A stretch of 56,881 nucleotides of DNA, taken from contig CALWSG010000015.1 in the NCBI GenBank assembly GCA_944384155.1, forward strand, positions 1 through 56,881, written 5' to 3'. The notes beneath the pieces were generated by a model. The model worked only from the letters and a program-made list of their open reading frames with translations. It was not told the DNA's origin and searched no databases. Source of the stretch: an uncultured Lachnospiraceae bacterium (GTDB taxonomy: Bacteria; Bacillota; Clostridia; Lachnospirales; Lachnospiraceae). This document shows positions 27,620 through 36,658 of the stretch, piece after piece (position 1 is the first letter of the stretch; every line of letters begins with the position of its first letter). The translations under genes and the position numbers were made by a program.

Positions 27620-28768
27620 ATGTTTTGTTCTAATTGCGGAAATCAATTAAGTGATGATGCAAAATTTTGTCCGTCCTGCGGTACTGCTGTGACGGCTCAA
27701 AATTCCACCCCTGTATATTCTGCTCCTGAAGTCAAGCCTGCAGAAAATCAGGATGCTGTATATGCCTCTCCTTCAACGGAATCTTTTACCCAAGAGGAGC
27801 ACATATACAACACACCCAACATTGAACCCGCTTCCGGTCTGGAAGCTGAAGCTGTTCCTGCAATGAGTGCTGCTACACATGAGCCATCTAATGCAGACTC
27901 TGCAGCTTACACCAATCAGACTCCTGTTCAGAATGATTTTAATCAGCAGTTTGCCGGAAACCAGTTCAATCAGGCTCCTGCTCAGAATGATTTTAACCGG
28001 CAGTTTGCCGGAAACCAGTTTAATCAAGCCACTTCACAAAGCGGCTTTAACCAACAGATGTACAGCGGTGCTCAAATGTATGCTCAAGGAGGTGCTCAGT
28101 CTCAGCCTGCATATCAGAACCCTATGGGAATGGCTCCTGACAATTCCCAGAACTGGGGACCTCTTATGCCCCCAAAGAAAAAGTCTAAGGCACCTATTAT
28201 CATTACATTATCCGTCTTAGCACTTCTTATTGTTGTTGGTATAGTAGTATGCTGTTTATTCTTCTGCGGAGGAAGCAAAAAGGGAAGCTCCAGTGCACAA
28301 GCTGCCATAGAAAATACTCTTGATGCTATCTCTAAAAATGATTCAGAAGCAGTTATAGATACCTTATATCCTCTGTATGACAGTATGCTTGATGCTTTCC
28401 TTGATGTGGAAGGAGAATACGCTGAGGATGCAAAGGATTATCGTGAGTATATGATTGAAGGCATGCTCGATGATATGAAGCCTGTTGACGGAAAGTTTAC
28501 ATACTCCGGTCTTAGCCTGGAAACCACCGACACAGCAAGTAATGATGACTTAGAAGAATTTGATTCTCTTTATGATGAATTCCAATCCCAGTTTGCCTCT
28601 CTTGATATAGACTTAGGCGACAAAGAAGATTATGACATTGAGGCTGCCGTACGGTGTGAGGGAACAGTTACAATAAAGGCTGATGGAGAGTCGGATGATT
28701 TCTATATCGATGCAACCGTGGTGAAATGCAACGGAAGCTGGTATGTTATGGAATTATATCTATACTAA
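27620..28768 (+). CDS. Zinc-ribbon membrane protein with Q/N-rich repeats
   Basis: A 382-residue protein of unknown function. Residues 2-23 form a zinc ribbon (CSNCGNQLSDDAKFCPSCG; C3, C6, C17, C20). A low-complexity linker follows with two 18-residue repeats ending in NDFN, QQFAGNQFNQ and a third degenerate copy (about residues 102-150). One TM helix lies at about 191-215, followed by CCLFFCGG. The outer domain (about 225-382) is acidic and starts AAIENTLDAISKNDSEAVIDTLYP, resembling the NTF2/DUF4878-like folds seen behind such tails; that is inference. The zinc ribbon should be cytoplasmic. AAGGAGG precedes the ATG. Confidence 0.85.
   Translation: MFCSNCGNQLSDDAKFCPSCGTAVTAQNSTPVYSAPEVKPAENQDAVYASPSTESFTQEEHIYNTPNIEPASGLEAEAVPAMSAATHEPSNADSAAYTNQTPVQNDFNQQFAGNQFNQAPAQNDFNRQFAGNQFNQATSQSGFNQQMYSGAQMYAQGGAQSQPAYQNPMGMAPDNSQNWGPLMPPKKKSKAPIIITLSVLALLIVVGIVVCCLFFCGGSKKGSSSAQAAIENTLDAISKNDSEAVIDTLYPLYDSMLDAFLDVEGEYAEDAKDYREYMIEGMLDDMKPVDGKFTYSGLSLETTDTASNDDLEEFDSLYDEFQSQFASLDIDLGDKEDYDIEAAVRCEGTVTIKADGESDDFYIDATVVKCNGSWYVMELYLY
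27923..28030 (+). repeat. Two 54-bp tandem repeats coding for the Q/N-rich linker
   Basis: 27923-27976 and 27977-28030 are near-identical 54-bp units in frame (18 residues each, with N-D-F-N and FAGNQFNQA cores), followed by a decayed third unit. Differences are mostly at third codon positions, so the repeat is under protein-level constraint or is recent. Confidence 0.9.
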
Positions 28769-28796
28769 AATAAGTACCTTTAACGGAGATTAAATT

Positions 28797-29663
28797 ATGT
28801 GGATTGCCAATAAATGGAATGATTATGAACTAATTGACTGCTCCGGCGGGGAAAAGCTTGAAAGATGGGGGGACTATTTATTAGTCCGCCCTGACCCTCA
28901 GGTAATATGGAATACAAAAAAGACCCATCACGGCTGGAAACATATGAACGGTCACTACCATCGCAGCACAAAGGGCGGCGGGGAATGGGAATTTTTTAAT
29001 TTACCCGAGCAATGGAGCATCAGCTATAAATCACTTACTTTTCAGTTAAAGCCTTTTAGCTTTAAGCATACGGGACTTTTTCCTGAGCAGGCCGTAAATT
29101 GGGACTGGTTTTCGGAAAAAATAAAAAATGCCGGAAGAAAAGTTAAAGTATTAAACTTATTTGCCTATACCGGAGGCGCCACTTTGGCAGCCGCTTCTGC
29201 CGGTGCGGAAGTTACCCACGTAGATGCATCTAAAGGCATGGTAACATGGGCAAAGGAAAATGCAAAATCCTCAGGGCTTGAAAATGCACCTATACGATGG
29301 CTTGTGGACGACTGTGTAAAATTCGTGGAACGTGAAATAAGACGCGGTAATAAATATGACGGTATAATAATGGATCCTCCATCCTACGGAAGGGGACCAA
29401 AAGGAGAAATATGGAAAATAGAAGATTCCATATATAATTTTGTAAGACTTTGTACAAAAATTTTATCTGAAAATGCTGTTTTCTTTCTTATAAATTCCTA
29501 CACTACAGGGCTTGCTCCTTCGGTTCTGACGTATATGCTGTCAACTGAGCTTGTTAAAAGCTTTGGCGGTGATGTTATTTCAGATGAAATAGGTCTGCCC
29601 GTATCACAGACAGGACTTGTACTTCCCTGCGGAGCTTCGGGAAGATGGTATAAGAGGAGCTGA
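28797..29663 (+). CDS. Class I SAM-dependent methyltransferase, RlmI-like
   Basis: A 288-residue protein with a Rossmann methyltransferase domain. Motif I reads LNLFAYTGGATLAAASAGAEVTHVDASKG (about residues 118-146), the acidic motif is VDDCVKFVE, and the catalytic motif is MDPPSYGRGPKGEIWK (about 196-211). These place it in the PF10672/RlmI-like group of rRNA cytosine methyltransferases, but it lacks an N-terminal PUA domain and the substrate is not established. It is 28 bases downstream of the zinc-ribbon gene on the same strand. It converges on the HTH gene. Confidence 0.85.
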   Translation: MWIANKWNDYELIDCSGGEKLERWGDYLLVRPDPQVIWNTKKTHHGWKHMNGHYHRSTKGGGEWEFFNLPEQWSISYKSLTFQLKPFSFKHTGLFPEQAVNWDWFSEKIKNAGRKVKVLNLFAYTGGATLAAASAGAEVTHVDASKGMVTWAKENAKSSGLENAPIRWLVDDCVKFVEREIRRGNKYDGIIMDPPSYGRGPKGEIWKIEDSIYNFVRLCTKILSENAVFFLINSYTTGLAPSVLTYMLSTELVKSFGGDVISDEIGLPVSQTGLVLPCGASGRWYKRS

Positions 29664-29673
29664 CATACTCCTT

Positions 29674-30378
29674 TTATACTCCATGTCCCCTCAATATTTT
29701 ATATATTATACTTGCAATTTCTTCCAATATCTGCTTTTCTTTGCCTTTTGCATCGCAAAATACCTTTCTTATATATTCTTTTGAAATCATTTCTTTATTA
29801 TTCAGGGATTTATCAAAAAGAAAATCTATGGGAACATGAAGCTCATCTGCAATTTCCATATATTTTTCAACAGAAGCTGTACTGCTATTACTCTCAATAT
29901 TTCTGTATGTACCTTCGTTTATTCCTACTCGCTTAGCCATGACCGACTTTGATATATGCTTTTCCTCACGAAGGAATTCTATACTGTTTCCCAACGCCTT
30001 ATAATCTATTTCTTCTGCTACCATGTTTTCCGTATTCTGGTAATTATTCAAATATTCTGATAGATGCTTTTTTATATCATACAACATTTTTAGTATATAT
30101 ACTGTGCGTACCGAGCTTAGCTCTCCAAACATTCCTTCGTATTCCGTAATATCATACTCTGAATTTTCTTTATCCTTGTTATACAATAACTCACTTAAGG
30201 GGACATCAAGACTGTTTGCCATATTGATAAGAATTTTCATACTGGGATTTGCCATATCACGTTCAAGATTACTTATATGTACCTCTGAACAATTCATCTC
30301 TTCGCTTAGTTTTCTTTGAGTAATATTCTTTTGTTCTCTGACCCTCTTTATATTCCTGCTAATTTCACTTTTACCCAT
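29674..30378 (-). CDS. Regulator with two helix-turn-helix domains
   Basis: A protein of about 234 residues with two XRE-type HTH domains in tandem: residues about 6-60 (IKRVREQKNITQRKLSEEMNCSEVHISNLERDMANPS) and about 130-185 (IEFLREEKHISKSVMAKRVGINEGTYRNIESNSS), separated by a helical linker. No other domain is seen. The ATG at 30378 is 12 bases from AAGGAG; a TTG two codons earlier has better spacing and is an alternative. The start region lies next to a long dyad that contains the ribosome binding site. Target genes are unknown. Confidence 0.82.
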   Translation of the reverse strand: MGKSEISRNIKRVREQKNITQRKLSEEMNCSEVHISNLERDMANPSMKILINMANSLDVPLSELLYNKDKENSEYDITEYEGMFGELSSVRTVYILKMLYDIKKHLSEYLNNYQNTENMVAEEIDYKALGNSIEFLREEKHISKSVMAKRVGINEGTYRNIESNSSTASVEKYMEIADELHVPIDFLFDKSLNNKEMISKEYIRKVFCDAKGKEKQILEEIASIIYKILRGHGV

Positions 30379-30385
30379 TAACAAA

Positions 30386-30425
30386 GCATACTCCTTTTTG
30401 TAGATATTGTATCTAAGGAGTATGC
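30386..30425 (-). promoter_or_regulatory. Dyad that sequesters the ribosome binding site of the double-HTH gene
   Basis: GCATACTCCTT (30386-30396) and AAGGAGTATGC (30415-30425) are a perfect 11-bp inverted repeat, with an inner AGATA / TATCT stem (30401-30413). In the mRNA the 3' arm contains the AAGGAG ribosome binding site of the downstream gene. The same ten bases CATACTCCTT occur again at the other end of the gene (29664-29673). It could act as a DNA operator, an RNA switch, or both. Confidence 0.75.
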
Positions 30426-30465
30426 CCTGTTGAATATGCTCATGCATGAATTTCCATTTATCAAT

Positions 30466-31290
30466 TTAATTTTCGATTTTTGCTATAATATCACCAAAAA
30501 AATTGCCGGCTGTATTTTCTATTAATCCTTTATCACAGGCTTGTGCAAATAATGGATTGATAGGAAGCTTCACAACTGCATCGATGTTATGTCTGCGAGC
30601 TACATTATCTGCCTTGCTCTCCCCAAATATATAATGCTCCTTTCCACAGTCAGGACATTTAAAATAGCTCATGTTTTCCACTATACCGTATATTGGAATG
30701 TTCATCATCTCTGCCATTTTAACTGCTTTTTCCACTATCATATTTACTAAATCCTGTGGTGACGTAACTATAACTATTCCGTCAACGGGAAGTGACTGGA
30801 ATACGGTAAGGGGCACATCTCCTGTACCGGGAGGCATATCCACCAGCATACAGTCCACATCCCCCCATATAACGTCTGTCCAAAACTGCTTTACGGTTCC
30901 TGCTATTATGGGACCTCTCCATACTACCGGGTCTGTAACATCATTAACAAGAAGATTAAGCGACATAATCTTAATGCCTCCCTCTGTCTCCATAGGAATA
31001 ATATTTTCCCCATCTCCCTTTGCCCTGCCTGAAACGCCAAACGCTTTAGGTATAGAAGGACCTGTAATATCAGCATCAAGTATTGCCGTATTGCAGCCTT
31101 TTTTACTTATTTCTCCTGCCAAAAGTGAAGTGACAAGAGACTTTCCTACTCCTCCCTTACCGCTGACCACGGCTATAACCTTTTTAATATTGCTATCCTT
31201 ATTCATAGGCTCCAAAAACTGATTTTTTTCTCTTCTCTCCTCACAGTTCTTACTGCATGATGAGCAGTTTGAATTACACTCTTCGCTCAT
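30466..31290 (-). CDS. Mrp/NBP35-family ATP-binding protein (Fe-S carrier type)
   Basis: A 274-residue P-loop ATPase of the MinD/Mrp class. The N-terminus has four cysteines (C5, C9, C12, C16), an Fe-S ligand pattern like NBP35. The deviant Walker A GKGGVGKS is at residues 44-51, followed by LDADITGPSIPKAFG, VDMPPGTGDVPLTV and, near the C-terminus, FKCPDCGKEHYIFG, the cluster-bridging CxxC of the family. These proteins carry and transfer Fe-S clusters. An extended -10 (TGGTATACT, minus strand, at 31332-31340) lies 40 bases upstream. No iron-sulfur assembly genes are adjacent. Confidence 0.93.
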   Translation of the reverse strand: MSEECNSNCSSCSKNCEERREKNQFLEPMNKDSNIKKVIAVVSGKGGVGKSLVTSLLAGEISKKGCNTAILDADITGPSIPKAFGVSGRAKGDGENIIPMETEGGIKIMSLNLLVNDVTDPVVWRGPIIAGTVKQFWTDVIWGDVDCMLVDMPPGTGDVPLTVFQSLPVDGIVIVTSPQDLVNMIVEKAVKMAEMMNIPIYGIVENMSYFKCPDCGKEHYIFGESKADNVARRHNIDAVVKLPINPLFAQACDKGLIENTAGNFFGDIIAKIEN

Positions 31291-31396
31291 TTACACATTC
31301 TCCTTTCCTGCCGATACTTTTATCATTAAAGAGTATACCACATATTTTTATTATTTACATCAAAAAGCATAAGAATAAACATTAATCTAATAAAGT

Positions 31397-31428
31397 CAAA
31401 AAGAGAATTTTGCCCGGCAAAATTCTCT
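31397..31428 (-). terminator. Intrinsic terminator of the ECF-PHP-RpiR operon
   Basis: A perfect 13-bp stem AGAGAATTTTGCC (31428-31416 side) / GGCAAAATTCTCT (31414-31402 side) with a one-base centre, followed on the minus strand by TTTTTGAC. It lies six bases after the RpiR-type gene. Confidence 0.88.
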
Positions 31429-31433
31429 CATCC

Positions 31434-32267
31434 TTATTTTTTATTATCTCTGTATTGTTTTTTTAAACTGTGTACCTTGTTAAGTCTGTCTGCTGAGACT
31501 CCCTCCATCTTTTCTGACAATGACAAAACCATGGCATCTATCATGGCTGCCGCGGATGTCATAGAATGATATTCATCCTCTTCGCCTCTGTACACATATA
31601 TGTTAATGTCAGCCCGCTGCTCTCTTGGTACATATGCCCTGCCTGTAAAGGCGATGGTTTTATACCCTGCCGTCACTGCATAATCAAGAATTGCTCTTCC
31701 CTCAGACGATAACTTTGAAAAACTGAATTCCAGCACAACATCTTTTTTGCCTGCATGAGCTATTCCCTCTATGACCTCAGAGCCGCCTGACGGAATCAAA
31801 AACACATTTAACCCCAGCCTTCTAAGCCTGAAAAAAAGAAGCTGCGCCATTGACGCCGAAGCATTCTTACCATGAATATATATATGCTCTGCTTCCATTA
31901 TAGCGGCTACACTTTGGTTAAACTCTTCTGTGCCGGTCTGCTCCATTGTCTTTTCAAGGCATTCCGCCTGATATTCAAGCCACCTCCTCACATCAAAGCC
32001 TTTATCCTTAAGGAGGGTTCCTGCAAGCTTTCCTGCCGGTCCCTTTCCTGACTTTTGCTTTATAATGCCGCTTTTCATATCCTTAAAATCAGTGTAGCCT
32101 ATATGCCTGACAAATCTTGATATGGTTGCCTCTGAAATATTAAGTGTTTTTGCCAGTTCACCTATGCTCATAAAGAGAAACTGTTCCGTATTTCCCTCTA
32201 TATAATTTATTATCTTTAAATCTGATTTTGTATATTTGCAGCCGGAATCAGCTATAGTAATCTCCAT
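31434..32267 (-). CDS. RpiR-family transcriptional regulator with SIS domain
   Basis: A 277-residue regulator. The N-terminal HTH_6 domain covers residues 1-77 (SIGELAKTLNISEATISRFVRHIGYTDFKDMKSGI), and the C-terminal SIS domain about residues 120-250 (IYIHGKNASASMAQLLFFRLRRLG, LEFSFSKLSSEGRAILDYAVTAGYKTIAFTG). SIS domains bind phosphorylated sugars or related phosphates, so the effector is probably a phosphorylated metabolite. It is the last gene of the ECF-PHP operon, 24 bases after the PHP gene. GGGAGAAACA precedes the ATG. Confidence 0.9.
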   Translation of the reverse strand: MEITIADSGCKYTKSDLKIINYIEGNTEQFLFMSIGELAKTLNISEATISRFVRHIGYTDFKDMKSGIIKQKSGKGPAGKLAGTLLKDKGFDVRRWLEYQAECLEKTMEQTGTEEFNQSVAAIMEAEHIYIHGKNASASMAQLLFFRLRRLGLNVFLIPSGGSEVIEGIAHAGKKDVVLEFSFSKLSSEGRAILDYAVTAGYKTIAFTGRAYVPREQRADINIYVYRGEEDEYHSMTSAAAMIDAMVLSLSEKMEGVSADRLNKVHSLKKQYRDNKK

Positions 32268-32291
32268 TGTTTCTCCCTTCCCGGCGAAAAT

Positions 32292-33080
32292 CTATTCTCC
32301 AACCAGCACTGACACATAATCTCCCCCCGCAGCATGAATCTCCTTCAATGCTTTTTTTAACATTCCTGCCGTTTTTACCTGAAATGCCGCATTATCTGAA
32401 ACTTCAATATTATAGTGTCCTTCTTTTATTTCATTATATAATTCCTGTACAGTATTTTTTTCCGAAAAAATATTTGTCCTTATACAGCCATACTGAACCG
32501 CCTGATGAGTATCACTTCCACTCACAACAGGAATTCCCAGCATTTTCCCAAATCCGTATGTCTTTTCCTCTGTTGTCTTTCTGTCCTGTGCAATATCCTT
32601 GCCGTTTAAATCAATGAAATCAAAACCTTTTAAATCCTCAAGAGACAGCTCCGGTATATGTCCTCCTTCCCTGAATGGATGGGCTGCTCCTACTATTGTA
32701 TTATATTCAGAAAATAATTCCATTAATTTTTTAAAGGAAAGAAATTTCCCTTTTTCCTTAAAGGGTTCAAGCCGTTTATTTAACTCAAGTATTTCCTCCG
32801 GTATTCCCACACACAAAATATGTCCACCTTCCTCAATATCCGTTTCCATTCCCGTAAAAATCCTAAGACCGTTTTCTGCCACCAGAGTATCCTTATCTCT
32901 TACAGTGCTTTCCATTATATATTTATACATTTGTTCAAACTGAAGGGTATTAAAATGCTCCGTAAGGCATATTGCATCAAGACCTGAGTCCTTTGCCTCG
33001 CCAAAAAGCCAATCTGTATATATTGTAGAAAAAGGAAGTTTTTTTGCCAACTTTCCGTGAGTGTGAAAATCTATGTACAC
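32292..33080 (-). CDS. PHP-domain metal-dependent phosphoesterase
   Basis: A 262-residue PHP protein. The metal-binding motif HTHG (H6, H8) is at the N-terminus, and CLTEHFNTLQFEQ, GMETDIEEGGHIL, GAAHPFREGGHIPELS and SGSDTHQAVQYG carry the other histidine, aspartate and glutamate ligands. The start is GTG at 33080, with GGAGG at eight bases. PHP enzymes hydrolyse phosphate esters, for example nucleoside 3',5'-bisphosphates or histidinol phosphate. Placement between an ECF T-component gene and an RpiR regulator suggests it acts on the transported compound or its phosphate; that is inference. Confidence 0.88.
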   Translation of the reverse strand: MYIDFHTHGKLAKKLPFSTIYTDWLFGEAKDSGLDAICLTEHFNTLQFEQMYKYIMESTVRDKDTLVAENGLRIFTGMETDIEEGGHILCVGIPEEILELNKRLEPFKEKGKFLSFKKLMELFSEYNTIVGAAHPFREGGHIPELSLEDLKGFDFIDLNGKDIAQDRKTTEEKTYGFGKMLGIPVVSGSDTHQAVQYGCIRTNIFSEKNTVQELYNEIKEGHYNIEVSDNAAFQVKTAGMLKKALKEIHAAGGDYVSVLVGE

Positions 33081-33120
33081 TTTATTATCCTCCTAAATAA
33101 TTTATATTATCAGACATTTT

Positions 33121-33957
33121 TTATATAATAGTTGTGGTAAATATTGTTACTGCAACACATAAAAATGATATGGCAGCAAACATCATGTCGTTATAGCCTA
33201 CCTTGAGAGAAGAAAGCTTCATTTTCTTTACTTCCTTGTTTACGGCAGCATATCGGTATCCCTTTATCTCCAATGCCTCCACCGTTGTCCTTGACCTTTT
33301 TGCAGTGTTAAGCATTAAAGGATAAAACGCATGAACAATAACTTTTATCTGATAAATAAGATACTTAACTTTTCCTCCAAAGGTAGTGCTGTCAGGTGCA
33401 TTTCCTCTTAATCTGTATGATAAAAGTACATTTTGAAACTCCTCCATCAGCATCGGCAGCATACGGTATGCATACGATATGGAAAATGAAAGACGCTCAG
33501 GACATCCGTACCACATAAGACCGTTTGACAGCCTGTCAGGGTCAAGCCCTGAAAACACTGTAACTGAAGCAAGAGATACGGTTGCAACCTTAAGTGTCAT
33601 TATGAGAAGAGGTACGATTGTTTCCCAATTACCGCCAAAAAACAGTGAAACTATGAACATATAGCCTGTCTGGGAAAACACTCCCAGTCCGAAAAGCACA
33701 AGCACAAGCCCTGCCACCCTTGCCAGTATTGTTGTTGCAGCCACCAGTATAAAACAGCCTGCCAAAAATACCACATCATTTACAAACCACGGTACTATAG
33801 CAAAAAATAAGTACCATACAAGAAGTATTCTTGGATCCAGTTTTGCTATAACCGTATCATCATTTCCATAAGCATTTTTCAAAACCTGATTTCTAAGAAA
33901 ATCCATGGATATTTTATCTAATATATTTTCCGAAAGCTTTTTTTTCACCTTTTCCAT
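33121..33957 (-). CDS. ECF transporter transmembrane (T) component
   Basis: A 278-residue EcfT-like membrane protein with about six hydrophobic segments. The coupling motifs are SYRLRGNAPDS and EALEIKGYRYA, both diverged from the ARG consensus of EcfT. The frame opens at 33969, but the ATG at 33957 has GGAGG in front at seven bases. It is distinct from the ecfT at 3867-4673. With the S component and fused ATPase upstream it forms a self-contained (group I) ECF transporter. An 8-bp dyad (34008-34032) lies in the gap before it. Confidence 0.87.
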   Translation of the reverse strand: MEKVKKKLSENILDKISMDFLRNQVLKNAYGNDDTVIAKLDPRILLVWYLFFAIVPWFVNDVVFLAGCFILVAATTILARVAGLVLVLFGLGVFSQTGYMFIVSLFFGGNWETIVPLLIMTLKVATVSLASVTVFSGLDPDRLSNGLMWYGCPERLSFSISYAYRMLPMLMEEFQNVLLSYRLRGNAPDSTTFGGKVKYLIYQIKVIVHAFYPLMLNTAKRSRTTVEALEIKGYRYAAVNKEVKKMKLSSLKVGYNDMMFAAISFLCVAVTIFTTTII

Positions 33958-34007
33958 TTTAACCTCCATTCCGTAGCGTTTTATGCAACGGGTCTGCCAT
34001 CAGGGCT

Positions 34008-34032
34008 TATTTGTGACGCTCCCACACAAATA
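34008..34032 (-). other. Hairpin in the ECF ATPase-T component gap
   Basis: TATTTGTG (34008-34015) and CACAAATA (34025-34032) are perfectly complementary with a nine-base loop. It lies 12 bases after the ATPase stop, about 50 before the T-component start. No T-run follows. It may tune relative expression of the subunits. Confidence 0.45.
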
Positions 34033-34043
34033 GCCGATGATTC

Positions 34044-35732
34044 TTACACAAACTGCTCCACAAACTCATTTACCGTATAGCAAAATGCATTGCTGTCAAG
34101 TGTCTGTCCCATTGTGAATATTTCAGGTGGACGTATTCCAACTTTATTTATTACTTCTTTGTTTCCAAATATTTCATCTCTTGTACCGTCAGCTATTACC
34201 CTGCCGTGATATAACACTATAATCCTCTCCGCCCACTCACACACAAGCTGCATATCATGGGTTGCTATCATGACCGTCTTTGTAATGCTTTTCATATCAT
34301 TAAGTGTACTCATAATTTCTTTTCTTGTGGCTATATCCAGATTTGCCGTAGGCTCGTCAAGCAGAAGTATTTCCGGGTTTAAGGCTATGCCTATTGCAAG
34401 ACTTGCCCTTCTCATCTGTCCTCCCGACAAAAGCCGTCCATCTCTGTTCTTTAACTCTGCCAGCCTGAATCTCTCCAATAATCTCTCTGTTCTTTCCTGC
34501 CAGTTTTCCTCGTTTCTTACCTGCATGGCAAAGGCAATATCTGATTCTATGGAATCTTTTATAAACATATCCTCAGGATTCTGATATACCAAAGATACAT
34601 ACCTTGAAAGCTGCTCAGGCTTTGTATCCTTCACCTTTTTGTCCTTAAGAATAACCTGTCCCGAGGATGGCTTTATAAGACCTGTCATCAGCTTCATAAG
34701 TGTAGATTTTCCTGCACCGTTTGAGCCTATAAGAGCTATCTTTTCTCCCTCATAAAGCTTAAGGTTAAGATTTTCAAATATTTTGTTGGCTTCTCCCTTA
34801 ACTGCCCTATAGGAAACAAACACGTTTTCGTATGTTACGCAAGCTTCGCCCTTTGTCAAATCAGATTTTTCTTTTTTATCTGTATTTTTATGTAAAAGAC
34901 CTTCAAAAATTTTTTTACCTTCCTCTATTGTTGATGGAAGAATTTCTATATCCCTGATTCTTCCCTTATGTTCCAATTCATACGCTGCAAGGGTTACCTG
35001 GGGAGGATAAATATTACACTGCTTAAGCTCTTCTACCCTGCACAAGGCGTCTGCAGACGGAAGCGTCCACTCCACATGACCGTCCTTTAGCAATATTACA
35101 TTTTTACAGTAGTCCGCAATATACTCTGTGTGATGCTCTATCACTATAATTGTTTTATTATATTTCTCGTTTAAATCCTTCAGTATTTCATAAATAAGGT
35201 CAGCGTGATGGGGGTCTAACTGTGCTATAGGTTCATCTAATATTAGCACATCAGGCTGAAGCGATACCGCTCCAGCCAATGCAAGCAAATGAGTCTGACC
35301 TCCAGACAACTGCCATATATAATCATTTTCCCTGCCTGTAAGACCGCACTGTTTTAATGCCTCCATTCCCCTCTCCTTATAATCCTTCATGGCATAATTC
35401 ATGCAGGCATAAGAAGCATCATCAAGAACTGTGGGTCTTACTATCTGATTTTCAAAATCCTGATACACATATCCTACGGTTCTTGCCAGCTCTCCTATAT
35501 CTGACTCCTGTGTATTTATTCCACCTGCCATAACACTTCCTTCAAATTCTCCTGTTATAAAGTGAGGAATCAGCCCATTCATTACCTTGCACAATGTTGA
35601 TTTTCCGCATCCATTGTTTCCTATAACAGCCACAAAATCCCCTTTTTCAATCTGAAGGTTTATCTTATTAAGCGTAGGCTTCCCTGCTCCGGGATATGTA
35701 AATGTCAAATCCTTAATTTCAATGATATTCAT
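34044..35732 (-). CDS. ECF transporter ATPase with two fused ABC domains
   Basis: A 562-residue protein with two ABC domains. First: Walker A GNNGCGKSTLCKVMN (about residues 37-51), signature LSGGQTHLLALAG, Walker B LILDEPIAQLDP. Second: Walker A GSNGAGKSTLMKLM (about 335), LSGGQMRRASLAI, LLLDEPTANLD and the C-terminal PPEIFTMGQTL. A roughly 45-residue linker joins the halves. The P-I substitution in DEPIA and TH in the first signature differ from the other fused ATPase in this window, so the two are paralogs, not duplicates. It drives the adjacent S/T pair. Confidence 0.92.
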   Translation of the reverse strand: MNIIEIKDLTFTYPGAGKPTLNKINLQIEKGDFVAVIGNNGCGKSTLCKVMNGLIPHFITGEFEGSVMAGGINTQESDIGELARTVGYVYQDFENQIVRPTVLDDASYACMNYAMKDYKERGMEALKQCGLTGRENDYIWQLSGGQTHLLALAGAVSLQPDVLILDEPIAQLDPHHADLIYEILKDLNEKYNKTIIVIEHHTEYIADYCKNVILLKDGHVEWTLPSADALCRVEELKQCNIYPPQVTLAAYELEHKGRIRDIEILPSTIEEGKKIFEGLLHKNTDKKEKSDLTKGEACVTYENVFVSYRAVKGEANKIFENLNLKLYEGEKIALIGSNGAGKSTLMKLMTGLIKPSSGQVILKDKKVKDTKPEQLSRYVSLVYQNPEDMFIKDSIESDIAFAMQVRNEENWQERTERLLERFRLAELKNRDGRLLSGGQMRRASLAIGIALNPEILLLDEPTANLDIATRKEIMSTLNDMKSITKTVMIATHDMQLVCEWAERIIVLYHGRVIADGTRDEIFGNKEVINKVGIRPPEIFTMGQTLDSNAFCYTVNEFVEQFV

Positions 35733-35770
35733 GGTTTTTCTCTCTGCTTTTCAATTATGTTATAATACTT

Positions 35771-36616
35771 TTAAACATCTGCTGCCGTATTTGTGCTGTC
35801 TGCTCTTTTTTTCATTACTGCTATAATAATTACGGCTAAAATTGCTGCAACTATCATTCCTGCTGCCATTGCTGTTCCGCTTTCTGCCCAGTCTGCCTCC
35901 CAGTCAATAAGCTGCATTCCGTTTTCTGCAAGCATTTCTGCACCTATTGCCACACCAAAGGCTATAATAGAGCCTGCCACTGCCTTTATTCCCAATGCTC
36001 CAAGTGCCGTTTTCTCTGTTCTAGGCTGCATTCCCAAAAGAGGCTCAATCTTTCCGTAAAGCCTTGGAACCAGGAACAATGTTGGAAGCAGACAGAAAAG
36101 TATTCCTGAGAACACTATATCATTTAAGCAGGCAAAGCCTTCCGTAACAAATACACTTTCAGGAAGCCCCGGCACTGCCTCAAAATCTTCTACCGCAAGC
36201 TGAACCTTTAAAATATCTACAACAGTTCCCATAAGCTGTTGGATAACAACACCGCTTATAGCCGCTATACCAACCATTTTTCCATTCTTAGGATTTCTCA
36301 CAAGGCGTCCTGCTATATAAACACCTACAGTTACTGTAATAAATTTTTCAAGCTCTCCTAATCCGCCAAACTGTCCAAGCATAATCTCGCTGAATACAAG
36401 CTCTCCCGTAGCCGCTCCAAGTGCCGCTGACATAGGATCAAATAACATTGCAAGAACTAATGGTATAAACAAAAAGTACTCTACGGAAAATTCCACTATT
36501 CCCACTTGAAACTTAGGAATAAGCTCCGTAAATAATGTTGCCAGTCCGTAAAGTGACATTGTAAGTACAAAAACCATAAGCTTTTGTGATTGCGTAGCCG
36601 CCTGTTTTCTTTCCAT
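35771..36616 (-). CDS. ECF transporter substrate-binding (S) component, substrate unknown
   Basis: A 281-residue integral membrane protein with six or more hydrophobic segments. The segment YFLFIPLVLAMLFDPMSAALGAATGELVFSEIML resembles the core of ECF S proteins, in which an early AAxG-type helix contacts EcfT. The stretch after residue 215 contains two extra hydrophobic segments and ends in a charged tail, longer than typical S components (about 180-200 residues). It is the first gene of the operon, with AAAGGAG before the ATG. The ligand cannot be predicted; no riboswitch was seen upstream. Confidence 0.75.
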   Translation of the reverse strand: MERKQAATQSQKLMVFVLTMSLYGLATLFTELIPKFQVGIVEFSVEYFLFIPLVLAMLFDPMSAALGAATGELVFSEIMLGQFGGLGELEKFITVTVGVYIAGRLVRNPKNGKMVGIAAISGVVIQQLMGTVVDILKVQLAVEDFEAVPGLPESVFVTEGFACLNDIVFSGILFCLLPTLFLVPRLYGKIEPLLGMQPRTEKTALGALGIKAVAGSIIAFGVAIGAEMLAENGMQLIDWEADWAESGTAMAAGMIVAAILAVIIIAVMKKRADSTNTAADV

Positions 36617-36658
36617 TTTCTTTTACTCCTTTAAATTATTTAGTTATAAAATTATATA

